From Chelonoidis abingdonii (Eukaryota; Chordata; Testudines; Testudinidae): a stretch of 64,000 bases of DNA. Below, piece by piece: positions 32,330-45,000 of the stretch. The stretch covers positions 40,260,109-40,324,108 of the forward strand of contig NC_133774.1 of assembly GCF_003597395.2 (NCBI RefSeq), written 5' to 3'. Under the pieces are notes generated by a model. That model made no database searches. It saw nothing but the letters and a program-made list of their open reading frames with translations, and was not told the DNA's origin. Every line of letters begins with the position of its first letter. Position 1 is the first letter of the stretch. The translations under genes and the position numbers were made by a program.

Positions 32330-34905
32330 ATCCTCTGCCAGAAATCCTGAAATAGGTCAGAGAATGGAAAAACCCTAGTGGACGGACAGGAGCAGCACAA
32401 GGTATTAAAAATTGGTCTTAAAAAGAGAGGCTTTGTAGCAAAGGTGGGCACTCCATCCCCAGAATGGGAAGGCTGAGCAAGCAGAAAGAGAGCAGGAAGG
32501 AACTAAACCCTCTGAAGGACATTGACCAAAACTCAAAGGACTCTCATGAGTGCTGAGTACCCTGGAGGGGTTTGCACTCAGGTGTTCATTATTTTTCCAT
32601 AGATCTTAAATCTCTTGTGATTTTCAATGAGTAAAGTATGTGTGTTTGAGATGTTCTTTTGCCACACTTGTCTGTGTTCTTTACCTTAATTGTTATGTAG
32701 TCCACAAATAGCTAAATGGTAAGACACAGAGCCCATGCAGGTGGGACCCCAGGGAGAGCATGCATAAGCTACTGGGGAGACTTGAGGATGGTTCAGCCCT
32801 AGTTTTGAGGTGGCAAGAGTAGCTGATCTATGACACTCCATGTCCCACAAGGCATATCAGACAGGGAGTCTGCCCATTAGGAGTCTGCCTGAGAGGTCAG
32901 ACTTACTGATATTGTCTGGATGCTGTTCAGACCCAATTGGCTTGAAAGCACAGGGGATCCAAAGATGGAGTCCAATACAGCAGCTTGGTAACCATCCACA
33001 AGAAAGAACTCGCAGCCTGGGATGTAACACTGAGTGCCTCTAGTGTATAAACATGTTCTGATCCTGTTGGAGACAAGTCCTTAATATTTTATAGTTCTGG
33101 TGTTTGATTTCAAGAACTTTATGAACATCTGATTATTGGGTGATAGGCTTATAACATCAGAGATTAACTCAGCTAATCATAAACTGTGTTTGTTTGCATA
33201 TGCAAGCCTATTAGCTAAAATACTGTAAAAGTAGGCTGGCTCAGCGATATAGCCACACAGTCCAAAGAATTGCCACACCAACCTTGTCTCCCTAGCTCGC
33301 AGGCATTGACAGCCACAACTTCCAGCTAACTTGCAGAAGAAAAGAGACTAACTACATAGAGATGGTAGCTCCATGGGGTGAATTCCCACTCAGCTAATGT
33401 GATGTTCACACTCACACCCAGTTATGCCAGGAAAGACTTGGCTAGCCACAGAAGAAAAAAGCTCAGCTGGTAAGTTGAGTCCTCCAGCTCTGCTCATTAA
33501 GAGAAAGATAAAGTCCCTCTTATTTGGAAAGAATGGTTTGTAAGAGAGGGGTTCCAGGAATTGGGGCCTGGTCAAGATTGCTGGGAAAGAAGTCCTAAGC
33601 TAATTGCATTGCTGCTTAGGGATAGCAATACTGTACTGGCTGAAATTGAAGACTTATCTTACATTTGCACTTGGCTTTGACATTTGCCTGGCCAAGAGCC
33701 TACCTGCCCACTGGGGACTCAGCAGAATGATGCTGGAGCTGTTTTATAGGCTAGGGCTATGGAAAGCTCTGTCAGGGATGCGGGGAGAATCTTGGTTTTC
33801 TTAGTTGTGTTTGTCCATAGTAAAGACCAGAAAAGCACTTTACACTTTATTTGGTGACTGCCTATTTCATAATGCCTGGGAAACATGAGGAGGCAATGAG
33901 TGGCCCAGAGTCTGGCCTTCTGGCAAAGTGTGCACTACAGGGGGGAAATGAGAGAATGACTCCACCCTTCAAAGTTGTACAAGTGGCTTTATTTTACACA
34001 CAGTGGCCCAATACATCTCTTAGGAAAATATTCTACAGTGATGTAGCCTTCCAGCTGAACAACCAGCAGCTACAGTTATCACTAACTGCAGCCAGTGACT
34101 GGTCACCAAACCAGATAAGACAAATCAGAGAGGTTTTAAAAAGAAAAAAAAATATCTTCACATTGTAGTTGGGCTGACTTTCTAGATTTTTTTTTCTCCC
34201 CTTAGTTTGGTAAGACTGGATTGACCTGAGACTTCCTATTTCAAGAGCAAAGCTTTTTAAAATATGTTAAAACTTAAATTTTATAATATTTCCAATTTTC
34301 CTCACAAGTCTAGAGGGTTCAGCACAGCACTTTCAAGACAGCTTTAAGAGAAGTCTCTTTTCAGCAACTAGCTGTAAAGAATGTTGCTATAGTTTTTCTA
34401 AACGTGTATCTGGATATGTCTATGTAAATGTAAAATGAATGTTAGTACTGAGAAATCAAGTACTCCAAAATGAAAACTCCTCCTGCAGTATTAATTTGGT
34501 AATGCACATGTTTACATTTTATGGTATATCATTGACAAGAAACTAATAGACTATGTTTATGTCTTAATAAAACAAAGAAAGTGCTAAATACAGACAAGAT
34601 GGCCATCGATAACTAAGGCATCCTTAACAGTGTATGACCAACATTCCGAACTATTCTAGTTACTTGCACAACACAAACCATCTAAAGCCAGATGGTGTGT
34701 AAATTTGCTTACCTGCCCCTTCCTTCCCAGCTGTATTTTCCCTGCTTGATTCTTATGTATTATTCCTGCTCCTTCCCCCTCTCCTGCCCAGGACTATGCA
34801 ACCAACTTTACATCTCCAGTTATCTGGTCTCCTCCTCCTCTTCCCACGCCTGAATTCAAAAAGTAAATGCAAGAGTTATGGGGTTAAAAGCTCTGCCAAA
34901 AGTGA
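32330..34905. other. Unassigned intergenic DNA
   Basis: No recognised repeat or exon. The 105-codon open frame at 33851-34168 has no recognised domain and no splice or promoter context. Confidence 0.3.
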
Positions 34906-34909
34906 AATA

Positions 34910-35945
34910 AGAACATAAGAATGGCCCTACTGGGCCAGACCAAAGGTCTAACTAGCTTAGTATCCTATCTTCTGACAGTGGCCAGTGCCAGGTGCCCCAG
35001 AGGGAAATGAACAGAACAGGTAATCATCAAGTGGTCCATCCCATCGCTCATTCCCAACTTCTGGCAAACAGAGGCTAGGGACACCATTCCTGCCCATCCT
35101 GGCTAACAGCCATTGATTGACCTATCCTCCATGAATTTATCTAGTTCTTTTTTGAATCCTGTTATGGTCTTAGCCTTCACAACATCTTCTGGCAAGGAGT
35201 TCCCCAGGTTGACTGTTCATTGTGTGAAGCAATATTTCCTTTTATTTGTTTTAAACCTGCTGCCTATTTATTTCATTTGGTGACCTCTAGTTCTTATGTT
35301 ATGAGAAGTAGTAAACAACACTTCCTTGTCTACTTTCTTTACACCGGTCATGATTTTATAGACCTCAACCATATCTCCCCTGAGCCACCTCTTTTCCAAG
35401 ATGAAAAGTTCTAGTCTTATTAATCTCTCCTCATACGGAAGCCATTCCATACCCCTAATAATTTTTGTTGCCTTTTTCTGAACCTTTTCCAATTCCAATA
35501 TATCTTTTTTGAGACGGGGCAACCATATCTGCACACAATATTCAAGATGTGGGTGTACCATGGATTTATACAGAGACAACATGATATTTTCTGTTCTATT
35601 ATCTGTCCCTTTCTTAATGATTCCCAACATTCTGTTTGCTTTTTTGATTGCCGGTGCACACGGAGGATGTTTTCAGAGAACTATCCACAATGACTCCAAT
35701 ATCTCTCTCTTGAGCGGTAACAGCTAATTGAAACCCCATCATTTTATATGTATAGTTGGGATTATGCTTCCAATGTGCATTACTTTGCATTTATCAACAT
35801 TAAATTTCATCTGCCATTTTGTTGCCCAGTCACCCAGTTTTGAGAGATCCTTTTGTAGCTCTTTGCAGTCTGCCTGGGACTTAGTTATCTTTAGCAATTT
35901 TGTATCATTTGCAGATTTTGCCACCTTGCTGTTTAACATGCTGTA
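34910..35945 (-). pseudogene. CR1 LINE 3' region with reverse-transcriptase C-terminal remnants
   Basis: Minus-strand frames at 36002-35739 (KWQMKFNVDKCKVMHIG) and 35630-35268 (HLEYCVQIWLP, LELEKVQKKATKIIRGME, YKIMTGVKKVDKE) are the C-terminal part of CR1 ORF2p, the LINE endonuclease/reverse transcriptase. The 3'UTR runs through GACAGTGGCCAGTGCCAGGT to the end AACATAAGAATGGCCC at about 34912. It is 5'-truncated near 35945, where the sequence switches to unrelated DNA. There are few frameshifts, so it is relatively young. Confidence 0.85.
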
Positions 35946-35949
35946 GGAT

Positions 35950-37165
35950 TGATCATGAGCACTTTGGCCTGATCCTGCAAAGTACTTAAGCAGCACGATC
36001 ACATGTGCACATCAGCTATTTTAAAAATTGGGAGCAATAAGGAAATAAAAAGCCTCTGACTCCGCTTGTATGTAGGGCCTTGCTGGATCTGCTCTATTAA
36101 AGTGTTGTGTCTCTCCTCAGTTTCTTATTCATCTGTCCCTGCATGGTGAAAAATCTTTAAGCCTTGTAACAGAAGAGTGACGAGAAAGTAAAGGAGCTTA
36201 ATGCAAGTTGGAGTGAAAGAGAGCACACTGCAAGTTCACTATTTGTGATGTATATTATATTTTCTTAATATCTGAGAGGCATCTGGAGAAGCCGAGCCAT
36301 TACTGATGCACCTCCAGAGCCATGGTGAAACAGTGAGCTTCAATAGGTAAAATGCTGCTGAAAATAATTTTGAAAACTGTGTAAGGAGAAATATTGATTA
36401 ATCATTCAGTACCTCTTTTCTTCTGATTTGGACCTAGATGCTGTCATCAACGTCTCTTAAGATTTTTGCAATGTGTTGTATAGAGGAATACACCTAAGGG
36501 ATCATCATTCGTTCTCAAGTGTCTTTGGAATTGCCCCCAAAGCTAATTATTTTCAGGTAGAATAATTTTTCTTCTCTCCCCTCCATGCCTCCAGACCAGT
36601 TACTGGTACCACAAAATTTACTGAACAGTGATGAAATAAAGCATAGCTAAAGGATTTGCTAATGTAGACTCTGTGCACCTGAGTATTTCCCCTCCTCCCA
36701 CAACTTTCATCTCCTCCTCCACCTTATTAGAAAGATGGGTTGAGGGCCATGTTTTGTTTTTTTTTTTTTAACTGGTCAGGACCACGTTTCCATTCTTTTT
36801 AGGAAATCAGTCTTAGCAGCTTCTGTAACAGATTTAATGACCACAAACCAGCAGCCATGCACCGCCCCTGGAGGCAAATAGCTATACAAATAAAGAGCCC
36901 TGACTTTGACGTGGAGGGCAGAGTGAATTGTAAAATGGAGACTGATGGTATTTTTCAGGCATAGAACTAATCAGTTCTCAGCTCAGTCATTCTCCACGTT
37001 CCAATGCCATGTAATAATTAGTACTGTTGTAGCCAACTAAGCTCTCAGAAAATTTAAAATATTTAGCCATCAGTATGTTGTGTTATTGGGTCAAAAAGGC
37101 CCCTCTTGTACTTATTTTTTTATGGGGGAAAGAAAGGATAAGAGTTGCATATGTGAAAGAGAACT
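35950..37165. other. Unassigned intergenic DNA
   Basis: No gene or confident repeat. A T tract lies at about 36760-36770. Confidence 0.3.
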
Positions 37166-37167
37166 AA

Positions 37168-37430
37168 GGGCTTGTCTGTATGGTGAGGTAATGTGCTCTA
37201 TAGGGATGAGATTTCTAAAGTGGACTAAAGTGTTTGTGCTTTAATTGGTCTGGGCAGACTCCACTGGTGCACACGAAGGTTTCCTAGTGCACTTTAACAC
37301 AGAACTATTTTGAACAGCACTAGGTCAAAGCACACCAGCAGAGTCTACGTGGACTAATATTCAACACATTAGTGCAGTTTAGAAATCACACCCCTGTAAA
37401 GCGTATTACTCCACTGCATTGGCAAGCCTG
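37168..37430. mobile_element. Long palindromic MITE
   Basis: Left-half words GGGCTTGTCTGTATGGTG, GATTTCTAAAGTGGACTAA and GACTCCACTGGTGC reappear inverted on the right as CATTGGCAAGCC, TTAGTGCAGTTTAGAAATC and GCACACCAGCAGAGTC. Nearly the whole 263 bp folds on itself. TAA occurs just outside on the left and near the right edge, fitting a Harbinger-like 3-bp duplication. Confidence 0.65.
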
Positions 37431-37434
37431 AAGT

Positions 37435-39535
37435 AAAATGTCTGCTCCCTTCCCCCAAATCGAAACACCAACCCCTCTCCTTCCTAATTATTTCCCTTTG
37501 CCTTATCCTCTCTACTTAATATAATCTTCCTAGGCAATCACTGTGCAAATATAAAATCAGTGTTACAGCAGGTACTACACCTTACTGCTTGCATTCAAAC
37601 AATGAAACATGACCCTGGAAAATTAGAACCATAATAATTTTACTGTTTATTGTAATAATTGTTTATGCATCTAGGATATTAAAGATATCAACATGTTTAA
37701 ACTACCTGTGTTAGACAGAACAAAGCAACTTCAACCTTGTTGCACCCCAATTACAATAAATAATTCTGCAATGATTCAGTCAGACAAATGCATGAGGATG
37801 TGCAATGCATTCTGGAGAGATGTAAACTCTGGCAGACCACCAGAGGGAGTGAATTGCACATCCAAGTACCCTTCATTGAAGACCCCTCATCTCCGTTTTT
37901 CAAGAATGAATACGTAGGGACTCATAGCAGAAGTGCTGATCTGTTCCCTCACATCCACAGCCTCACTAAGTAACCCAGGGACATGTCTAATGCTTTTCCA
38001 CTATGTCTTCTGCTCCATTTCCAAAAGTGTGAGGAAATGCAGCAAAGTGATAGATCCAAAAAGGTTACAGATCTGCTTGGGGAGGGGGGCGGCAGTACTC
38101 CTGTTCCACATGGTTTTATGTGGGAAGAAGCACGTATGGCTCTGAAGTTTCTTAAGTGTGTGAGGTCCTGCTATCTCAACACATGTAATATCCTGCATCT
38201 GCTTTGTAACAATATTGTTTGAACACCTGAATATAAACCAGGCCTGTATTATACATCTTACTCTCACCCCATATAGCAAATAGGAAATCCCTTTAACCAT
38301 GCAAGATCACAGGAAGCAGGCTAAGAGTCATTCTTCCTGACAATATCATTTCATCGGCTAGGGTAGGTTTCTGTTTTGTTTGTTTGTCTCTGTCTGTCTG
38401 TCTGTCTTTTAAATAGGGTTCCAGTTTCATGACTAACAAACCTGGTGTTGACTTGAACAGGAAAAAAAGCAGTTACACGGGCCTTTCCTCTTAGTTGCCG
38501 ACAGTAAAACTGGATGCTGTATAAACATGTACTAAAAAGCTAGCTCCTGCCCCCAAGAAATCCCAATCTAGATTTATAACAAGGTGTAATTGATGGATGA
38601 AACAAAGAGGGGTGAGGATGGGAGCCCAAGGGAAAAGTAAAACAAGCAGAGTTTGCATAGCAGGCAGGTGTCTCAGCTCGTCATCTGCCTATTAGCCAGC
38701 AGGGTCTTATAGGTATCTCTTACAACTTCAATACTTATAATTACAGTTTCAATTATGATTTATTTTCATTACTTGAATTTTCCAAAACTCCTGGTCTCAG
38801 CCAAAAAGTGAATTTTTGGCATTATATTCATAGTCAATACTTCTGGAAAGTTTTTCGGGGGGGCGGAAGATGACATTCACCCATTTTTGAATTATGCAAG
38901 GCTGAAATAAAACAATCACCGCCACTTTGTGAAAATCCTAAAAATGGCTGACACACACATCAGGCTTGATCCACCGCTCTGTTACAGCTTTATAAGGATA
39001 TATCTCCATTTACTGCAGTGGAGTTACAGTGAACTAAAGTGGATGGAAGGCAGTGGATGATTTGTATTCATTAGATTGAACTAACTCAGCTATGCCCTGA
39101 CCATACACCATCTCCTGCATTCCTCTTTCCCCAGCATGCTCATTTCTCCTTCCTCCCACACATTTGCCAATGCTCACTCTAGTGTAGGCATAGAGGTTTG
39201 GTTACACTGCTAAGCACTACTCCTAGCCTCTGAATATGTGTTGACAAACGAAGAGCACACAATGTTGCATTCTAGCCCTCCACACTTCCTTCAGCCTCCA
39301 TGAGTGATTCTAATGCTAAGCTTTCACTTCTCCAAGTTCTAAAATAGACAGTAATATCATATTAAAAATGTCTTGCTTGTGCAACTAATAGCATTACTAT
39401 TCATAATTTATGCTTAGCTTGGACAGTGACACTGAACTGGTCAGTTTCATTTTCAGGTTCTCATTTACAAACACAGTATTGTTGCATTTATGTTTCTTAC
39501 ATTGCAGAGAAAAACAAATTAAAAAAAATCATTTA
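37435..39535. other. Unassigned intergenic DNA
   Basis: A short (GTCT)n run lies near 38388-38407 and a weak palindromic repeat near 38960-39055 (CCATTTACTGCAGTGGAG). No gene found. Confidence 0.35.
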
Positions 39536-39539
39536 TCAT

Positions 39540-40848
39540 TGTGATGGGGTGTTCACCCAGACAGGACTAGAAGGGGTTAAATTGGCCAGGTCGGCCTATT
39601 AACTCCACAGGCTACACCTGGAGAGAGCAGCAGGGAAAGGGGAAATTGACTGCAAGCAGGTTCAGCTGTGCAGGAACAGGTGGGACCTAAAAAGCCAGGC
39701 AGCTGGCAACAGACAAAGGATGCTGCTGGGCAAGAGCAGTCACTCTTTAGGAAGAGGGTTTAGTGCTGGTATGCCTAGAAAAAGCAGGGGAACCAGGAGT
39801 GGAGAGAAGCAATTCAGGGAATGAGCAGTGAGGGCTGGGAGAGTAAAGCCCAAAACTATGGGGTTGAGGGTCTCTGGACTAAAACCCACAGTAGAGGGTG
39901 GGCCTATGTTCCCCTACTAGCCACTGAAGAAGTGGCACCTGAGGCAGTGAATGGAAGACTGCTGAAGAAAAAGACTGATATACCCTGAAAGGGTGGCATG
40001 CTGACTGACCTGGACAGAGGACTAAGTCATGGAAAGGGCCCTGCAGTTGCTGGAGTGAGAGAAGGGCTGTGGACCAGAAAAAGATGGGAATGGCTGTTGA
40101 CCTAATGCACTAATCCCCAAACGTGGTACACTACATCACAAGTGGTGAAGAACATGGGCATTTAGTCACCCCTGGGGGAACAGTATCGTGTGGAGGACTG
40201 TATAGCAAGTGAAGGGATGTAGGAGACAGTCACCCTAATATAAGGGGACTGAGAGAGACTGTGCATGGAAGTTGCCCCTAATGCTCATCCCGGCCCATTG
40301 TATCCCAAGGGGGTGTGAATATGGAGAAGCCTGCAATACAGGCTTTTGTGGCTGAGGGAAGCTATGTTTTATGAGAGTGGATGCTGGAGTTGCTCTCCCA
40401 AAGAGGGGAGCCGAGAAGCAACGGGGAGTAAGAGAAGGCGGAAAGGCTCTGTGGAGCTAGGAGGTCAGAGACCCAACTCTGAAGGTGTAAGGGGTGTGGG
40501 AGCCAGGGGCACCTGAAGAGGGCATATCCCTGTGCAGATGGAAGAAAAGAGCCTTACAAGAGGCAAGGGCCCAGGGAATCCCACACAATAAGTGACTGGG
40601 TCAGAGGAGGACCTGCTTTTGGTGTGTGGAATAGTGTCATATAAAGAGATATGTCTCCTACAGAGAAAAAGGACAGTCAGGAAAAGAGCAAGGTCATGAG
40701 GGGAAAGAAGAAATAGAAGCCCATGATAAATCTGTACATGTTGTGGTGAAAACAAACAGAGGCAGGTAAGACTTGGGGGAGGAGAGCTAATCCCCAGAAT
40801 GGCGAGGGTGAGGTGCCAGACTAGCAGTGAATGACGTGCCCCATCACA
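39540..40848 (+). mobile_element. LTR-like element with TGTGATGGGG/CCCCATCACA ends
   Basis: A 1.3-kb purine-rich unit bounded by perfect 10-bp inverted ends TGTGATGGGG and CCCCATCACA, starting TG and ending CA like an LTR. The opening (TTCACCCAGACAGGACTAGA) matches a repeat common in turtle genomes, from memory. No coding capacity. No clear target duplication (ATCAT on the left, AGCAA on the right), so it could be a solo LTR with lost duplication or another element class. Confidence 0.55.
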
Positions 40849-41133
40849 AGCAAAATAACCTTTGTTCAGATTACATTTGTGAAATCCCCACCCCCCACCC
40901 TAAAAATATAAGTGAATCAAAAGCCTAAATTGAATCTACACTATCTTGATCTTGTCTCATTAAACTGACAAATGCTCCAGAGTACCAAATGTGAAGAAAT
41001 AAAATAATTTATTTTGCTCTTCAAAGCATTGTTCTTAGTGAACTCTTTGCTCTGTTCTGTTGGGTGATACAATTGGCAAGGTCACTTTAGTTATTTCAGT
41101 ATGTTTCCATAGCTTTATATGCATTTTGGTTTG

Positions 41134-42034
41134 TGTCATGGTATAATTCCCCACTCTGAACCTTAGCATCCAAAAGATGGGGTACCAGCATGAATTCCTC
41201 TAAGCTCAATTACCAGCTTAGTACTTGTAGCGCTGCCACCAACCAGGAATTNNNNNNNNNNNNNNNNNNNNNNNNNNNNNNNNNNNNNNNNNNNNNNNNN
41301 NNNNNNNNNNNNNNNNNNNNNNNNNNNNNNNNNNNNNNNNNNNNNNNNNNNNNNNNNNNNNNNNNNNNNNNNNNNNNNNNNNNNNNNNNNNNNNNNNNNN
41401 NNNNNNNNNNNNNNNNNNNNNNNNNNNNNNNNNNNNNNNNNNNNNNNNNNNNNNNNNNNNNNNNNNNNNNNNNNNNNNNNNNNNNNNNNNNNNNNNNNNN
41501 NNNNNNNNNNNNNNNNNNNNNNNNNNNNNNNNNNNNNNNNNNNNNNNNNNNNNNNNNNNNNNNNNNNNNNNNNNNNNNNNNNNNNNNNNNNNNNNNNNNN
41601 NNNNNNNNNNNNNNNNNNNNNNNNNNNNNNNNNNNNNNNNNNNNNNNNNNNNNNNNNNNNNNNNNNNNNNNNNNNNNNNNNNNNNNNNNNNNNNNNNNNN
41701 NNNNNNNNNNNNNNNNNNNNNNNNNNNNNNNNNNNNNNNNNNNNNNNNNNNNNNNNNNNNNNNNNNNNNNNNNNNNNNNNNNNNNNNNNNNNNNNNNNNN
41801 NNNNNNNNNNNNNNNNNNNNNNNNNNNNNNNNNNNNNNNNNNNNNNNNNNNNNNNNNNNNNNNNNNNNNNNNNNNNNNNNNNNNNNNNNNNNNNNNNNNN
41901 NNNNNNNNNNNNNNNNGTCCCCTGATTGGTCCTCTGGTCAGGTGACAGCCAGGCTCACTAAACTGGTTAACCCTTTACAGTCAAAAGAGAGATAAAGTAC
42001 TTCTGTTCTATTAACTCCTACTATCTGTTTATGA
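41134..42034 (-). mobile_element. Solo LTR-type element, same family as 3222-4101, with assembly gap
   Basis: Left end TGTCATGGTATAATTCCCC and right part GATTGGTCCTCTGGTCAGGT to ATCTGTTTATGA match the ends of the LTR at 3222-4101. A 5-bp repeat GTTTG flanks it (41129-41133 and 42035-42039). The terminal CA is missing on the right. The internal two-thirds is unsequenced. Confidence 0.72.
41252..41916. other. Assembly gap (665 N)
   Basis: A run of N inside the LTR. Any long open frame across it is an artefact of translating N. Confidence 0.98.
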
Positions 42035-42039
42035 GTTTG

Positions 42040-45000
42040 TAAAACCAATTTTTTAAGTTCCTGTTGTGTAATGCTGTGCATTTTGATGAAGTACTATAAA
42101 TGTGGCCCTGGCATATTAGGTAGAACCAGAAGTGATAAACAATGTTGGCATAAAGATATCTATATTTTAATCGTTTTGATTTTGATAACATCTTGTAGCG
42201 ATCAGCGCTAAAGAATTTCTCATGAAATTTTCCACAAATTATCCTGAGGCAAATACGTAGTAATTGGGTGTTCGGAAAAAGTCATGTATCAACAGCTCTA
42301 GACAAGCACAGTCTGTGTTACTCAGGAAGTTGGAACATGTAAATACTTAAAGTGCATCTTAGTAATGTAATACATAAATTCCTAGCCTAAGCATCATCAG
42401 CATAAGAATGTCTATTGGTGTGGGTGGAAATGTTTTGGTGATAGAAATCTTTGTTTTTTCTTTCTGACTTGTTAAAATGAAATATAGCAGTAAAAATACA
42501 ATGGGTAACATATCTAAATTGGATAGTTCAAGAAAAACAGCCACACACACACAGTTAGCATTTACTCCTGTGAGTGGACCCATTACTTCAGTGGAACTCC
42601 AACCATTTTGCAGGATTCTGAGCTTAACTTTATATACCATTATTTTCATTAAGAAAAATATCAATAAAGGGTCCAGATTTGAATTACTTGAGCATCTAAA
42701 ACACCCCAGGACTTCAAGATCAGGCCCAAAAACCTTGATGCTACCACAGCCTATTGGGTTGCCAACCAATATTTACTGACAGCTCTTTTTTAAAAACCAA
42801 AGACCCACCCCCACACTTCTGAAGCTAACAAGACATTAAATATTGTAAATCAGCTTTTTGTTGCTTTTAACCAAAAAAGTGGAGGTTAAAAAAAAAATTG
42901 GCATCTTGTCCATAAACATGTTAGAATTGGTGATGATTGTGCCAGTTTTACAGGAATATAAAACTTCAAAGATTAAAATAAGTACATTCAGTGTTCAATA
43001 AATGAAACAAAACACCCAGCAAATAAAAATCATAATTACAAAAATTGCTGTCATTAAAAATGAGACAAAAGCTGTTGATACCTTGATTGATTTGACTGCA
43101 ATGTCTCCAGCTATGAGAGGCTCTGAATGAAAAGCAGCAAATAAATGTCTCCATAACCATAATGTATAAGCTTGTCAAGATTCTTTTCTCCTACTAGAGT
43201 AGCACTACAGCTGAATGGAACACAGCCGCCTTCAAAGCACAATAAAGATTTTTTTTAGCATTCCCTCCCCCTCAGCACACACAATACAAAATACAGCAAT
43301 TCTCCACAAAAGTGATACAGTCATTGCAGGTGGCAAACTTCTCATACTTTAGGACACATGTCCTAAGCCTTTTGCTTTAGTACTTGATAATTAGTGAATA
43401 TTTGGTCTGACTCTCTAGTTAAAAGCTAATTGAGTTTACTAGGAAAAAATTATGGATTTGGTTTCACAATGTTTTGACTGCAAAACAAGCTTTGCAACTA
43501 GATATTAATCAAGTGACTCCAATATCAAAATGACAGTCTGATTTGCCACCATGAGACTTTTCTTGGGCAGAGTGCAAAAATAAATGAAGTTATGTGCTTA
43601 CTCTCCAAGGGCAGGTGTAGGCCAGTGTATTTTTCAAATCACCCTTTGAAGGCCTATCCACAAAATGACCTGGGTGGAAATCCTGTCAGAGGTTTGCCTA
43701 TTTCCCAGGCTGAAAGTAAAGTGCTGGGAATTCTCTTGTGTATGGACTTCAGTGAGACAGAACAAACAGGCATTCTCTTTCCTTTATTTATTCTGTAACT
43801 TATTTACACAGGAAAACTCAATTTAGATGCAACATCTGTTGTTCAGTGATACAGCTCCTGCATTTACCCACATCCACAGAGTTGCAAAAACAACAATGGC
43901 TGAACTATTAATAGTGAGCTCAAACTCACATTGCAAGTAGCATAACCCAGAATGGAACCTAGAACCAAAATCCTAGATTCTATTATGAGCCCTCAAATAC
44001 TTGTCATGCAGAGCTTTTATTGTACTTCTAGTGCAATAATTCCTTATAGAACACAGTGTTAATGATGTTTAGACAAGATCCTTACTTTGAGGCATTTACA
44101 CTCTAAGGGCCTCTTTCTTGCAACCCTTAATCACAGGAGTAGACTATTATGCTACTTGCATAAATACTATTCCTACAAGGAAAGTTGCATGATTGAGTCC
44201 TAAATGAATCAGACCACTGCAAAGTAGACAGATAGGCAAGGAGAGACCATTAAAAGATGGGAAGGCATCATATAAGTTGTTTAAAAATGTTTTTACTCAA
44301 ATTTGGCCAGGAATGAGGAGAGGGCATTTGAATTTTGTTTTTAAACATGGTCAGGCACCAGAGTTTAGCAATGGAAAGACAGCCTACAGTAGGGCCTGCT
44401 TCTGCTCTCACATCAGTGTAATTCCTTTACTCCTGTTTTATACCCAGTAAGTGAGAATAGAAGCAGGTCTTGAGGAGAGATGTGAAAGAGGGTGTTTGGC
44501 AGACAAAAGGGGCTTGTTAGGCGGATGAACTTTAGAGTAGTAGGACTTCTGCTCCATGAGATTACTTTAAGGGAAATGCTTGTTTCCAGTACCAGAGAAT
44601 TTTTAAAACAGAACATTAAAAACAGTTCTTGTGTCTTACTACTGCTGCATGCTGGAGGGATACATGGTGACAGAAATCCATATGGAAGGCACTATCACAA
44701 GCAAGTCTAAGCTGTGCACTGCACCTGACACTCAGGCATTGCAGTACCAAGAACCTTTTTCTGTACTAAATGTCACACTAAGGAACAAATCCTGCTCACT
44801 TTACCTAAGACTAGGGTCAAACTGGTAGGTGCGAAGTGCCACAGTCAATATATTATGACCAGCTTACACCACAGTGACATTCCCAGACAGCCACAATTTT
44901 GATCCATTTCATTCCACCTGAACCCAGTGCTCCGCTCCTCTTCCTAAGCCCCAGTGGGTCTCTGAAGAGTAACATATATGCCATCAAACCTTTAGGGTTT

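Noticed and set aside
33851..34168. 105-codon open frame
   Set aside because: No recognised motif, no splice-site or promoter support, and length within chance expectation for this much DNA.
35268..36002. Reverse-transcriptase-like frames as a host gene
   Set aside because: They are CR1 ORF2 remnants in minus orientation, ending at the CR1 3' terminus.
41190..41945. 251-codon open frame
   Set aside because: Almost entirely N (assembly gap); the real residues belong to an LTR.
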